DNA of 51,195 nt from NCBI GenBank assembly GCA_021805025.1, contig JAJZGF010000010.1:1-51195 (forward strand), in the 5' to 3' direction. Positions 26,509-35,013 of this stretch are shown in pieces. The DNA is from Acidobacteriota bacterium. GTDB taxonomy: Bacteria; Acidobacteriota; Terriglobia; Terriglobales; Acidobacteriaceae. The translations under genes were made by a program, and so were the position numbers. Each line of letters begins with the position of its first letter. The first letter of the stretch is position 1. The notes below the pieces were generated by a model, which saw only the letters and a list, made by a program, of their open reading frames with translations, made no database searches and had not been told where the DNA came from.

Positions 26509-26868
26509 ATGGCAACCACACATCCACTACCCGCGCAAACAGGCAACCCGGTCAGAGGGGCGCAGGCTGCTCCTGCTCTTGAACCGGCGCGGGAGGAGGC
26601 GTTGGTTGCTGCGCCGCAAGGGGTCATCCATGCGCCGTTTGCGCTCGGGGGCGCGGTCGCAGGGCTTCCTGTCGAACTCGATGTCGCCGTGCCGGTGCGG
26701 GAGTTTCGTGTCCGGAATCTGCTGGCTCTTGAAGTTGGCCAGGTGATCGAAACCCGGTGGGTACAGGGCGAAGACCTCCCCCTATCTGCCGGCGATGTGC
26801 AACTGGCATGGAGTGAGTTTGAGCTGGTGGAGACGACTTTGGCCGTCCGGTTGACTCGCCTGGCTTGA
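26509..26868 (+). CDS. fliN: FliN-family flagellar motor switch protein (first of two)
   Basis: 119 aa. The C-terminal about 70 residues are a SpoA (FliM/FliN C-terminal) domain: LPVELDVAVPVREFRVRNLLALEVGQVIET, then AWSEFELVETTLAVRLTRLA. The N-terminus is Ala/Pro-rich and disordered-looking. In the C-ring such domains form the lower switch ring and bind FliH. The usual charged end of SpoA is kept, and the internal LPLSAGDVQLAW replaces the typical VxLxVNGxxxARGEVV, so it is a divergent member. It opens the export-gate operon; the next gene overlaps its stop. Confidence 0.8.
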   Translation: MATTHPLPAQTGNPVRGAQAAPALEPAREEALVAAPQGVIHAPFALGGAVAGLPVELDVAVPVREFRVRNLLALEVGQVIETRWVQGEDLPLSAGDVQLAWSEFELVETTLAVRLTRLA

Positions 26869-27206
26869 GAACGCGGCCGAAGGGTCGGCTTCAGGGCATG
26901 GAAAGGACGCAGCGGATGATGAGAATGAGAGAAAACAGTGAACCGAGGGTGACGGTGCTCCGAGGCATGGCGCACCGGCTTCTGGAACGGATGAGGCGCG
27001 GGCGGGGCGTCCCGCCAAGCCTCACTCTGGTTGAACGCATTGCGTTAGCGCCTCGCCAGTCCCTTGCCTTGGTGGAAGTCGAGGGCCGGCGACTGCTGGT
27101 CGCGACCGGACCCGAGGGAGCACCAGCATTTTATGCGCTCGAGACGCGGGGATCGAGAAGCACACACGATGCCTCCACGGGGCATTCCGGGAGGATCTCA
27201 TGGTAG
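26865..27206 (+). CDS. fliO: FliO-like flagellar export assembly protein
   Basis: 113 aa from a TTG overlapping the fliN stop (TTGA); ATGs at 26898, 26916 and 26919 are alternatives. The C-terminal half carries the FliO-type strand pattern VERIALAPRQSLALVEVEGRRLLVATGPEG. FliO helps assemble the FliP ring. The usual N-terminal membrane helix is missing; the N-terminus is instead Arg/Met-rich. It fits by position directly before fliP, whose start overlaps its stop by 7 nt. Assigned by context plus the short motif. Confidence 0.65.
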   Translation: MRTRPKGRLQGMERTQRMMRMRENSEPRVTVLRGMAHRLLERMRRGRGVPPSLTLVERIALAPRQSLALVEVEGRRLLVATGPEGAPAFYALETRGSRSTHDASTGHSGRISW

Positions 27207-27907
27207 TTGCATGGGTCGCGATGCGCGTAGCACAGACTCCATCCGCAGCCCTTTTGCCGGACCTCACCACGCGCCTGCGCCCCTCCGATTCAACGCCATG
27301 GACCATTCTTTTTGTTCTGACGCTGGTCACGCTGCTGCCCGCGATCCTGATGTGCATGACGCCGCTGGTGCGGCTGATGGTCGTCTTTCACTTTCTTCGC
27401 CAGGCGCTCGGAACCCAGACTGCACCCTCCAATCCGACACTGCTGGGGCTGGGGCTCATGATGACCTGGTTCCTGATGACGCCGGTTCTGAACCAGGTGG
27501 ACCAGCAGGCAGTTGAACCTTATCGCGCAGGTCAGATCACCGGTTGGCAGGCCATCGACCAGGGATCACAGCCCGTGAAGCGCTATCTGCTGCGCTATGC
27601 GCGCGAAAAGGATCTTGCGCTCTTCGCGGCCGCCGGACAGGTTCCCCGGCCCAATCAGCCCGGTGACCTTCCGATGCGCGTCGTGATCCCGGCCTACATT
27701 CTTTCTGAACTCAAGGCCGGCTTCGCAATCGGCGCGGTGCTGTTTCTCCCCTTCCTGCTCATTGACATTGTGACGGCAGCGATTACGACGTCGATTGGCA
27801 TGTTCCAGTTGCCGCCGGTGGTAGTTTCCACCCCCTTGAAGATTCTCTTGTTTGTCATGGTCGATGGCTGGAACCTCTTGGCCGGTTCCCTGTTGAAGAG
27901 CTTTTAA
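27200..27907 (+). CDS. fliP: Flagellar export gate protein FliP
   Basis: 235 aa core component of the flagellar type III export gate (FliP5-FliQ4-FliR1). Family sequence is clear: FVLTLVTLLPAILMCMTPLVRLMVVFHFLRQALGTQTAPSNP, LMMTWFLMTPVLNQV, then IPAYILSELKAGFAIGAVLFLPFLLIDIVTAAITTSIGMFQLPP. The N-terminus has a short hydrophobic start (MVVAWVAMRVAQ) that may be a degenerate signal. A GGGAGG lies 5 nt before the ATG. Confidence 0.97.
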   Translation: MVVAWVAMRVAQTPSAALLPDLTTRLRPSDSTPWTILFVLTLVTLLPAILMCMTPLVRLMVVFHFLRQALGTQTAPSNPTLLGLGLMMTWFLMTPVLNQVDQQAVEPYRAGQITGWQAIDQGSQPVKRYLLRYAREKDLALFAAAGQVPRPNQPGDLPMRVVIPAYILSELKAGFAIGAVLFLPFLLIDIVTAAITTSIGMFQLPPVVVSTPLKILLFVMVDGWNLLAGSLLKSF

Positions 27908-27917
27908 GGAGATTGCT

Positions 27918-28187
27918 GTGACCCCTGACCTTGTTGCCGAACTTCTGCGACAACTGCTCCGCGAGGCACTGATGATCGCCGCCCCGGTGCTGCTTGCGGC
28001 GGTCCTGCTGAGCTTTGCGCTGAGCCTGGTGCAGACACTGACCAGCCTCCAGGAGCAGTCCCTGACAACCGTACCTCGACTGGCGGCAGTCGCGCTGATC
28101 CTGCTGGCAGGGATGCCCTGGTTCCTCAATCGCATGGCGGATTACACGCGCCTGCTCGTCACCGATCTGCACCGCTACCTGGGCTAA
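27918..28187 (+). CDS. fliQ: Flagellar export gate protein FliQ
   Basis: 89 aa, two membrane helices, GTG start with AAGGAG 7 nt upstream. VAELLRQLLREALMIAAPVLLAAVLLS and LVQTLTSLQEQSLTTVPRLAAVALILL are the family segments. It follows fliP by 10 nt. Confidence 0.96.
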   Translation: MTPDLVAELLRQLLREALMIAAPVLLAAVLLSFALSLVQTLTSLQEQSLTTVPRLAAVALILLAGMPWFLNRMADYTRLLVTDLHRYLG

Positions 28188-28207
28188 GCGCCCGCCTGAG
28201 AGTCTGC

Positions 28208-28984
28208 ATGCCTGAGTGGAGTCAATTTCTGAACGCGATGACGCTGGCGCTGGTGCGGGTGAGCGGAATGGTCGCCTTGGCTCCGTTCTTCTCGTCGGCT
28301 GCATTGCCGGTACGCACCAAGGCTGTCTTCACACTCGCGGTCGCGTATCTGCTTGCCCCCCTTGTCGCCACCCTCCCGAGTGCTCACGCTGTTATCAACG
28401 TATCGGCGCTGTTGGGAGAACTGTCCGTCGGGCTGGTCTATGGGCTTGCGCTCACCTTGCTCAACGAGATCCTTCTCTTTGCGGGCCAGATTCTAGGTCT
28501 TCAACTGAGCTTTTCCCTTGTCAATCTGCTTGATCCCTCTTCGAGCATTCAGACACCGCTGATCGGGGAGCTGCTGCAGCTGATGGGCACCCTCGTTGTG
28601 ATCGCAGCGGGCCTGGATCGGATCCTGCTGGCATCCATGGTGCGCAGCTTTCATGTCGTGCCTCTGGGCATGTACGCGCTGGCGCCGGTGACGGCCCTCG
28701 GGCTGGTGCATGCAGCAAGCGGCATCTTCCTTGCTGCCGTCGAGTTGGCCGCCCCGGTGCTGGCCGCAACCCTGCTGATCGATGTGACTGTGGCGTTGAT
28801 GGGCAAGCTGAGCCCGCAGCTTCCCGTCATGGCGCTGACAGTTCCTTTGAAAACGCTGGCCGGCTTCGCGCTGCTGGCGGGTTCGCTCGCTCTCTGGCCC
28901 CGGTTCATTGAAGCGCGTTTCGACGCTCTGCTTGACCTGGCCCAGCACATGATCGCAGCAACCCCTGCCGGGACTGGAGGCTAG
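28208..28984 (+). CDS. fliR: Flagellar export gate protein FliR
   Basis: 258 aa membrane protein that caps the FliP/FliQ gate. Recognised by the N-terminal MTLALVRVSGMVALAPFFSSAALPVRTKAVFTLAVAYLL, GELSVGLVYGLALTLLNEILLFAGQILGLQL and LLIDVTVALMGKLSPQLPVMALTVPLKTLAGFALL. It starts 20 nt after fliQ and ends 3 nt before flhB. Confidence 0.95.
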   Translation: MPEWSQFLNAMTLALVRVSGMVALAPFFSSAALPVRTKAVFTLAVAYLLAPLVATLPSAHAVINVSALLGELSVGLVYGLALTLLNEILLFAGQILGLQLSFSLVNLLDPSSSIQTPLIGELLQLMGTLVVIAAGLDRILLASMVRSFHVVPLGMYALAPVTALGLVHAASGIFLAAVELAAPVLAATLLIDVTVALMGKLSPQLPVMALTVPLKTLAGFALLAGSLALWPRFIEARFDALLDLAQHMIAATPAGTGG

Positions 28985-28987
28985 CCG

Positions 28988-30148
28988 ATGGCCGGGGATC
29001 GCACCGAACAGGCAACCCCACATCGCCGGGACAAAGCCCGCAAAGACGGCGACGTCCTGCACAGCCGTGAACTTTCCGCGGCGGCCGGAACGCTGGCAGG
29101 GGTAATGACGCTGGGCGTGGTCGCAAGTCCAGCGGTCGATCTCTGGCGGACGAGTTTCGCCGCATTTCTCAGCCTCGGTGCCGCGTCACGCTGGGAGCCA
29201 GGGGCCATGGAACCGACGCTGGCAGAGATGCGCCGGCTGGTGCTCGGGGTGATGCAGCCCATCGGCCTGGTCCTGGCGTCGGTTGCGGCCGCAGCGCTCG
29301 GCGCAGCACTGCTCCAGACGGGAGGAGTCAGCTTCTACGCTGAAGCCGTCGGGTTCAAACTGGACCGCCTCAACCCCATCAGCAACGCGAGCAACCTCTT
29401 CTCCCTCCGGGCTGCAGCGCGTCTGGCCAAATCACTGGTTCCGGCAGGCCTGCTGGGCGTTTTTGCGGTGCAGCGAATGGCGCGCGAGACTTCGGTGCCG
29501 CCCTTCTCGACGGCCCGGCTTGAGATTCTCGGCTCCGATGTCTATGGCCTGCTGGCCGCGGCAGCATGGCTTCTCTTTGGCTGGTCCCTTGTCGATTACG
29601 TTGTCGAATGGCGAAGCCGCGAATCGCGCCTCAAGATGAGCCGCGAAGATATGCGGCAGGAGTTCAAGGAGACTGAAGGAAGCCCTCAGATTCGCAGCCG
29701 AATCCGCGGACTGCAGCGCCAGATGCGCCGCCGCAAGGTAAAGGCCGATGTCTCCAAGGCTGCCGTCGTGCTTACCAATCCGACGCACTACGCGGTGGCT
29801 CTGGGCTTCGACTTTTCCACCATGGATGCTCCCAAGGTCCTGGCCAAGGGCCGCAACCTTCTCGCGGAGGAAATCAAGGCGGAGGCGCGCTGGTCTGGGG
29901 TGCCCATCCTCGAAAATCCGCCTTTAGCCCGTTCGCTCTATCGCACGGTCGAGGTCGGCCAAGCTATCCCGGTGGATCTATACGCAGCCGTCGCCGCCAT
30001 TCTCGCGTACCTCTACCGCCAACGCGTAGACACCGAAATGCGCGAGCGGAGAGCCCGTGAGGCCGCTGCACACGCCAGCCGGACGCCTGCCCCGCCACCT
30101 GCCAGCCCGCGGGCCATCATCCCGCCGTATGAGGGAGAACTGCGATGA
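28988..30148 (+). CDS. flhB: Flagellar export switch protein FlhB
   Basis: 386 aa. Four N-terminal membrane helices are preceded by DRTEQATPHRRDKARKDGDVLHSRELS-type sequence. The cytoplasmic domain carries the self-cleavage motif NPTH at residues 264-267 (VLTNPTHYAVAL), which switches export from hook to filament substrates. The tail is Ala/Pro-rich (RTPAPPPASPRAIIPP), longer than usual. Its stop overlaps the flhA ATG by 4 nt. Confidence 0.96.
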   Translation: MAGDRTEQATPHRRDKARKDGDVLHSRELSAAAGTLAGVMTLGVVASPAVDLWRTSFAAFLSLGAASRWEPGAMEPTLAEMRRLVLGVMQPIGLVLASVAAAALGAALLQTGGVSFYAEAVGFKLDRLNPISNASNLFSLRAAARLAKSLVPAGLLGVFAVQRMARETSVPPFSTARLEILGSDVYGLLAAAAWLLFGWSLVDYVVEWRSRESRLKMSREDMRQEFKETEGSPQIRSRIRGLQRQMRRRKVKADVSKAAVVLTNPTHYAVALGFDFSTMDAPKVLAKGRNLLAEEIKAEARWSGVPILENPPLARSLYRTVEVGQAIPVDLYAAVAAILAYLYRQRVDTEMRERRAREAAAHASRTPAPPPASPRAIIPPYEGELR

Positions 30149-32247
30149 GTACTCCAGCCTTGCCGGCCGCCGCGCTCGGCAACCAGTCTGTCCTGCTTCG
30201 TCTGCGCGAGTACGTACTGCCTTTGGCCGCCATCAGCGTCATCTTCGTGATGCTGGTGCCGCTGCCCGCGGCAGGGCTGGACTTTCTGCTCGCGCTTTCG
30301 ATGGCAGCCTCCATTATCGTCTTTCTCTCGGCGGTGCAGATTCGGCGCGCAGTCGAACTCAGCGTCTTTCCAACCCTGCTTCTGCTGCTCACGCTATTCC
30401 GGCTTTCGCTGAACATCGCTTCAAGCCGCCGCATCCTGTTGCATGGTTCGGAGGGCACCGCGGCAGCCGGAAACGTGATCGAGGCCTTTGGCCAGTTTGT
30501 CGTTGGGGGCAACTATGTCGTCGGTTTTGTTCTCTTCCTGGCCCTCATCGCGATTCAATTCTTAGTCGTTTCTCATGGCGCCGTGCGTACCGCCGAGGTG
30601 ACGGCGCGGTTCACGCTCGATGCCCTGCCGGGCAAGCAGATGGCGATCGACGCTGACATGAATGCGGGCCTGATCGATGAAGCCGAGGCGCGGCGACGGC
30701 GTCAGGCTATTGCGCGCGAGGCCGAGTTTTACGGAGCCATGGACGGAGCTGCGCGCTTCAATCAGCGCGACTCGCTGGCCACGATCCTGATCACTGCCAT
30801 CAATATTATTGCCGGCCTGTTGATCGGCACCCTGCAGCAGGGCGTTGGCTTGAGCGAAGCCGTCCGAACCTACACGGTGTTGACGGTCGGCGATGGGCTG
30901 GTGACGATGATCCCCTCGCTGCTGGTTTCAGTGGCAGGCGGCATCACGCTGACGCGGGCCAACTCGGCCGGGATGCTGGGCGAGGAGATACACCAGCAGT
31001 TGCTTGCCAGGCCGGCGACGCTCTATCTCGCAAGCCTGGTTGCGGGAGCAATGTGCCTGGTGCCGGGGCTGCCGAAGATTCCGTTCCTGCTTGTCGCTGC
31101 CGGCCTGTTCTGGGCAGGACGACGCAAGGCGGTTTCGCTAGCCGCGGCGCCGGCGGTGGAGGTTGTTCCGGCGGACAGAAAGAAGACAGATCCGGCACAG
31201 GGCGCGGACCTGGCAGGTCTGTTGCGTCTCGAAGACCTGACTCTTGAAATAGGCTTCCAGTTGATTCCGCTGGTCGATGAAAAGCAGGGGGGACAACTGC
31301 TCAACCGCGTCCGTACGCTGCGGCGCCATCTCTCCGCTGAGTTGGGCTTCCTTGTTCCGCCGGTGCATATCTCAGACAATCTTCGGCTCAAGCCGCGTGA
31401 GTATCTTTTCTCTTTGCGCGGCGTGGAAATCGGCCGCTGGCAGAGCGAAGGCACCCAGTTGCTGGCGGTCTCCGGCGATCCAGCACGACGGCCGCTTGCG
31501 GGCCGGGAGACGCGCGAGCCCGCGTTTGGTGTGCCCGCAGTGTGGATTGCACCGGCGCTCGAAGAGCAGGCCATCGCAGCGGGCTATTCCGTGGTGGATT
31601 CGGTCGCAGTGATCACGACGCATCTGGGCGAGATGATTCGCCGCCATGCGGGGGAACTGCTGGGGCGTGTAGAGCTGAAGCGGCTCATGGATGGTCTCAA
31701 TGAGAGCCATCCCAAGCTGGTGGAAGAACTGGTTCCCAAGATGCTCTCCCTGGGCGAGGTAGGGCGCGTCGCGGAACAGCTTTTGCGGGAACGGGTTTCG
31801 ATTCGCGACCTGGGCACGATTCTCGAGGCGCTGCTCGAGGCCGCTGCTGTGAATAAGAGCCTGGTGGCGCTGGTTGAAGCATCGCGTCAGGCTCTGGGAA
31901 GAAGACTGATCCAGCCCATGCTGGATAGCGAAGGGCAATTGCCAGTGCTGCTGCTGGATCCAGGTCTCGAAGAAGAGATTCTCGGCGTGCTCTCCCCGGA
32001 AGCGTCCCAAAGGATTCTGCCGGCAGCAGGCACACCGGGTACACCCATTGTGCGCAGGCTCGCCGATTCTTTGAGGCAACTCATCGGCGCAGCATCCGGT
32101 GCGGCCCCTCCAGTGCTTCTTTGTCCGAGTCCGGCCCGCTACCATGTGCGGCGCTGGCTGGAGCCAGTCCTACCGCGGTTGGCGGTGGTTGCGGCGAGTG
32201 AGATTCCGGCGGAGATTCGATTGCGGCCTGTGGGCACGGTTCGCTGA
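30145..32247 (+). CDS. flhA: Flagellar export gate protein FlhA
   Basis: 700 aa, the main export gate channel with a large cytoplasmic docking ring. N-terminal membrane part: SVFPTLLLLLTLFRLSLNIASSR, then the conserved loop RFTLDALPGKQMAIDADMNAGLI and EAEFYGAMDGAARFNQRDSLA. In most FlhA the end of this loop reads FVKGDA; here it is FNQRDS, so the conserved Asp is kept but neighbours differ. TVGDGLVTMIPSLLVSVAGGITLTR follows. The C-terminal domain contains the docking region (ELVPKMLSLGEVGRVAEQLLRE). Confidence 0.97.
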   Translation: MSTPALPAAALGNQSVLLRLREYVLPLAAISVIFVMLVPLPAAGLDFLLALSMAASIIVFLSAVQIRRAVELSVFPTLLLLLTLFRLSLNIASSRRILLHGSEGTAAAGNVIEAFGQFVVGGNYVVGFVLFLALIAIQFLVVSHGAVRTAEVTARFTLDALPGKQMAIDADMNAGLIDEAEARRRRQAIAREAEFYGAMDGAARFNQRDSLATILITAINIIAGLLIGTLQQGVGLSEAVRTYTVLTVGDGLVTMIPSLLVSVAGGITLTRANSAGMLGEEIHQQLLARPATLYLASLVAGAMCLVPGLPKIPFLLVAAGLFWAGRRKAVSLAAAPAVEVVPADRKKTDPAQGADLAGLLRLEDLTLEIGFQLIPLVDEKQGGQLLNRVRTLRRHLSAELGFLVPPVHISDNLRLKPREYLFSLRGVEIGRWQSEGTQLLAVSGDPARRPLAGRETREPAFGVPAVWIAPALEEQAIAAGYSVVDSVAVITTHLGEMIRRHAGELLGRVELKRLMDGLNESHPKLVEELVPKMLSLGEVGRVAEQLLRERVSIRDLGTILEALLEAAAVNKSLVALVEASRQALGRRLIQPMLDSEGQLPVLLLDPGLEEEILGVLSPEASQRILPAAGTPGTPIVRRLADSLRQLIGAASGAAPPVLLCPSPARYHVRRWLEPVLPRLAVVAASEIPAEIRLRPVGTVR

Positions 32248-32297
32248 GGGCTTGATCGACCGCAGACAGAGCCCGAAGCCGGCAGGCGGCCGGCAGG

Positions 32298-33188
32298 ATG
32301 CTGGTTAGAAAGTGGGGGCGTGGGATGGGGATGGAATCGGCGATGGCAGGCAAGGATCTGATGGTGCAGCGTGCCGGGGCAGGGGGAGGATATCCGCCCC
32401 CTGGGATGCAGGCGCAGGCTTTAAGCGGAGAGCAGGAGCGGGTGTTGCTGGAACATCTGCCGATTGTGCGTTTCCTGGCCAGACGCATCCACGAGCGGCT
32501 TCCACAGCATGTGGATATTGAAGACCTTGTCTCGGCCGGAGTGGTGGGTCTGATGGACGCATTCGCCAAGTTCGACCCTGCCAAAAAGGTACAGTTTCGC
32601 AGCTATGCCCAGTTCCGCATTCGCGGGGCCATTCTCGACAGCCTCCGCACGCTGGATTGGAGCCCGCGCGAATTACGCCGGAAAGGGCGGGCGGTCGAGG
32701 AATCTGTTCGCGCCCTGACAGCGCGGCTCGGTCGCCCGCCGGGGGAGGCAGAGATTGCATCCGAGATGGCGCTGGGCCTTGAAGAATATCAGCAGTTGCT
32801 GGGCGAGTTGAAGGGGCTTGAGATCGGCACGCTGCACGCAGAGCGCAATGAAGACTCGGGCGAAGAGGAATTGGCTTACGTTCCAGGCCGGCCTGATGAG
32901 GATCCGCTCTTCCAGTGTCTTCGCGGCGAACTGGAAGAGCGCCTGAGCGATGCCATCGCCCACCTGCCCGAGCGGGAGCGGCTGGTGATGACTCTTTACT
33001 ACTACGAGGAAATGACGATGCGCGAGATCGGGCTGGCTCTCGGTGTGGTCGAGTCGCGGGTTTCGCAGGTTCACGCCTCGGCGGTGATCCATCTGCGCGT
33101 CGCGCTCAAGGATCTGGCTTCGGCGGGGGCCTTCAAAACCAGCCGCGCGCGCCGGGCGACCGCTCCGATGGAGGCTTCCCGCGGGTGA
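32298..33188 (+). CDS. fliA: Sigma-28 family RNA polymerase sigma factor FliA
   Basis: Alternative sigma factor for late flagellar genes, up to 296 aa. Region 2: DIEDLVSAGVVGLMDAFAKFDPAKKVQFRSYAQFRIRGAILDSLR; region 3: LDWSPRELRRKGRAVEES; region 4: HLPERERLVMTLYYYEEMTMREIGLALGVVESRVSQVHASAV. The N-terminus is about 45 residues longer than usual and Gly/Pro-rich; ATGs at 32325 or 32331 are equally possible. The C-terminus also extends past region 4. Its antagonist FlgM is encoded at 43625. flhF/flhG, often found between flhA and fliA, are absent. Confidence 0.94.
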   Translation: MLVRKWGRGMGMESAMAGKDLMVQRAGAGGGYPPPGMQAQALSGEQERVLLEHLPIVRFLARRIHERLPQHVDIEDLVSAGVVGLMDAFAKFDPAKKVQFRSYAQFRIRGAILDSLRTLDWSPRELRRKGRAVEESVRALTARLGRPPGEAEIASEMALGLEEYQQLLGELKGLEIGTLHAERNEDSGEEELAYVPGRPDEDPLFQCLRGELEERLSDAIAHLPERERLVMTLYYYEEMTMREIGLALGVVESRVSQVHASAVIHLRVALKDLASAGAFKTSRARRATAPMEASRG

Positions 33189-33268
33189 GCAGGGCACGGC
33201 GGTTTGCGAGCCGGCAGAGACGCTGAGGGTGAAGGTCAGTCACCCGTGCGGAGAGAGGAGATCGAGCG

Positions 33269-34234
33269 ATGGAGAAGATGCTTAAGCAGGACGAGATTGA
33301 CGCGCTTTTTCAGGCTGCACGGACGCGGACACCGGAGGCCGGCAGCGGGGAAGCGCGGGTGCGCGCGGCACCTTACAACTTTGCCTCGGCTGGTCAGATC
33401 TCGAACGATCAGCTGCGAGCCATCAGCATGCTGAACGATCTGTTCGCGCGCAACCTCACCCACAATCTGTCGGCATGGCTGCGCGCGAAATTCCAGGTGA
33501 ACCTGGTTTCAGCCGAGCAGATTCCCTTTAATGAGTTCCTGCTGCGAATTCCCGAGATCGGCTACGTTGCTTCGGTGCGGCTGGAGCCGCTCGGAGCGCT
33601 CTCGGTGATGCAGCTGGACCTGGCTCTGGCGCCGCCCATTATCGATCTGCTGCTCGGAGGCGAAGGCAAGGATGGTCCTCTCCGCGAGCTCACCGACATT
33701 GAAGAATCCATTCTGGCCAGCGTCATCGAGATCATCTGCCGCGAGCTGACCGCTGCCTGGCAGCCGGTGGGCTTGAGCTTCAACTTTGAGCGGCGGCAGA
33801 TGCAAACCCAGGTGGCACGCATTATGTCAGTCAACGAGAAGACCCTCTGCCTCAGCTTTGAGATCCGCATGCCGCACAGCTCCGGTCTGTTGAATCTGGC
33901 CTTCCCGGCGGTTGTGGCAAACACGATTCTTCGACGGCTTACCTCAGACTGGGGTCGTCGCCGGCGTCATGCCCCGGAAACCAGGGAGCGCATGGAAGGC
34001 GCCGTGCGCCGCATTCGATTCGGCGCCTCCCTGCAGCTGCCCTCCGTGCGCCTGCCGGCCAGTTCGATCGAGAGCCTCGCAGTTGGATCGGTTCTACGGT
34101 TCAACCTTTCTGCCAGCGCCCTGGCCGAGTGGCGCGTCGGGGGGCAGCTTTTGTCCGATGCTCGGGCCATTCGCCAAGGCAACCATCGTGCAGTTCGTCT
34201 GGAACGCCCCGTTGCAGGAGGAAATGCAGAGTGA
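33269..34234 (+). CDS. fliM: Flagellar motor switch protein FliM
   Basis: 321 aa C-ring protein that receives phosphorylated CheY. The N-terminal peptide KMLKQDEIDALFQAA matches the CheY-binding motif. The middle CheC-like domain has LNDLFARNLTHNLSAWLRAKFQVNL, GALSVMQLDLALAPPIIDLLLGG and LTDIEESILASVIEIICREL. The C-terminal SpoA domain (FGASLQLPSVRLPASSIESL onward) is shorter and more divergent than in enterics. The start has GGAGATCGAGCG upstream. Its stop overlaps the next gene's GTG. Confidence 0.95.
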   Translation: MEKMLKQDEIDALFQAARTRTPEAGSGEARVRAAPYNFASAGQISNDQLRAISMLNDLFARNLTHNLSAWLRAKFQVNLVSAEQIPFNEFLLRIPEIGYVASVRLEPLGALSVMQLDLALAPPIIDLLLGGEGKDGPLRELTDIEESILASVIEIICRELTAAWQPVGLSFNFERRQMQTQVARIMSVNEKTLCLSFEIRMPHSSGLLNLAFPAVVANTILRRLTSDWGRRRRHAPETRERMEGAVRRIRFGASLQLPSVRLPASSIESLAVGSVLRFNLSASALAEWRVGGQLLSDARAIRQGNHRAVRLERPVAGGNAE

Positions 34235-35013
34235 ATTATCTGGATTGCTGGATTTCGGTCGCAACGGCGTTGTTCGCGCAAGCGCTGGCCGGTGAACCAC
34301 AACTCGCCGATTCCTTGCCCAAACCCATCTCCGGCGAGCCCTTCGGCTACGTTGCGGTGCTTCGGGGCGATCAAGAGGGACGTTTTGCGGTCTTGCTTGA
34401 TCCCGGCTTGCTCGACATGCCGCTGATGGGCGAAGGCGTCGATCAAAAGATGGGCTGGGGTGAGCTGTTGCGCGAGGTGGCCGATGCCGCAGCGGGCGAC
34501 TTATTGGCGAAGAGCGGCAAGAAATGTCGTGTGGAGTCCTTTGGAGAGATCTCCGGACAGAGTCAGGTCTCGCGAGCGCTTCAATTGAAGGCGGGTGACC
34601 ACGGTTTTTCCATTCTTATTTGCGACGAGGTGCGCCTGGTCAAATCGCCGAGCCCGGCCGAGGGTGAAGAATCGAGAAGGCGGGCCCACCCTGAGCCTCC
34701 AGTAGAACCTCCTCAGCAAGCCGATGCCGGGGCGTCCGGCGTCTGCTCCGGGATCGAGCTCCTGCTCGATGTAGAACTGGAGGCGACGCTTCGTTTTGGC
34801 TGCCGCGAATTGCCTTTGGGCGAGCTGCTAGACCTGGGCCCTGGAGACGTCGTCGAACTCGACCGGCATGTCTCCGATCCTGTTGACCTGATCGTAGGGG
34901 ACAAAATCGTGGCCCAGGGAGAGGTGGTCCTGGTCAACGGCAACTTTGGCCTGCGTGTGACCGGCGTGGCTGCACCGCGCAAGAGACTGGAGAGTATCCG
35001 ATGCCTGTTTTAA
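34231..35013 (+). CDS. Second FliN-family switch protein with extra N-terminal domain
   Basis: 260 aa from the GTG at 34231 that overlaps the fliM stop (GTGA) and has GGAGG about 10 nt upstream. The C-terminal about 75 residues are a good SpoA domain: LLLDVELEATLRFGCRELPLGELLDLGPGDVVELDRHVSDPVDLIVGDKIVAQGEVVLVNGNFGLRV-type sequence. The N-terminal about 140 residues (YLDCWISVATALFAQALAG, WGELLREVADAAAGDLLAKSGK) are alpha/beta and might be a CheC-like fold as in FliY, but I see no ExxN phosphatase motif. A Pro/Glu-rich linker joins the two. It probably forms the C-ring base together with, or instead of, the FliN at 26509. Confidence 0.82.
   Translation: MNYLDCWISVATALFAQALAGEPQLADSLPKPISGEPFGYVAVLRGDQEGRFAVLLDPGLLDMPLMGEGVDQKMGWGELLREVADAAAGDLLAKSGKKCRVESFGEISGQSQVSRALQLKAGDHGFSILICDEVRLVKSPSPAEGEESRRRAHPEPPVEPPQQADAGASGVCSGIELLLDVELEATLRFGCRELPLGELLDLGPGDVVELDRHVSDPVDLIVGDKIVAQGEVVLVNGNFGLRVTGVAAPRKRLESIRCLF

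Noticed and set aside
26426-26746. ORF with a good GGAGG site just before fliN (MEIFGAIISPIQ...)
   Set aside because: After 80 nt it overlaps fliN out of frame and becomes Arg-rich; possibly a short leader peptide, but nothing supports a protein.
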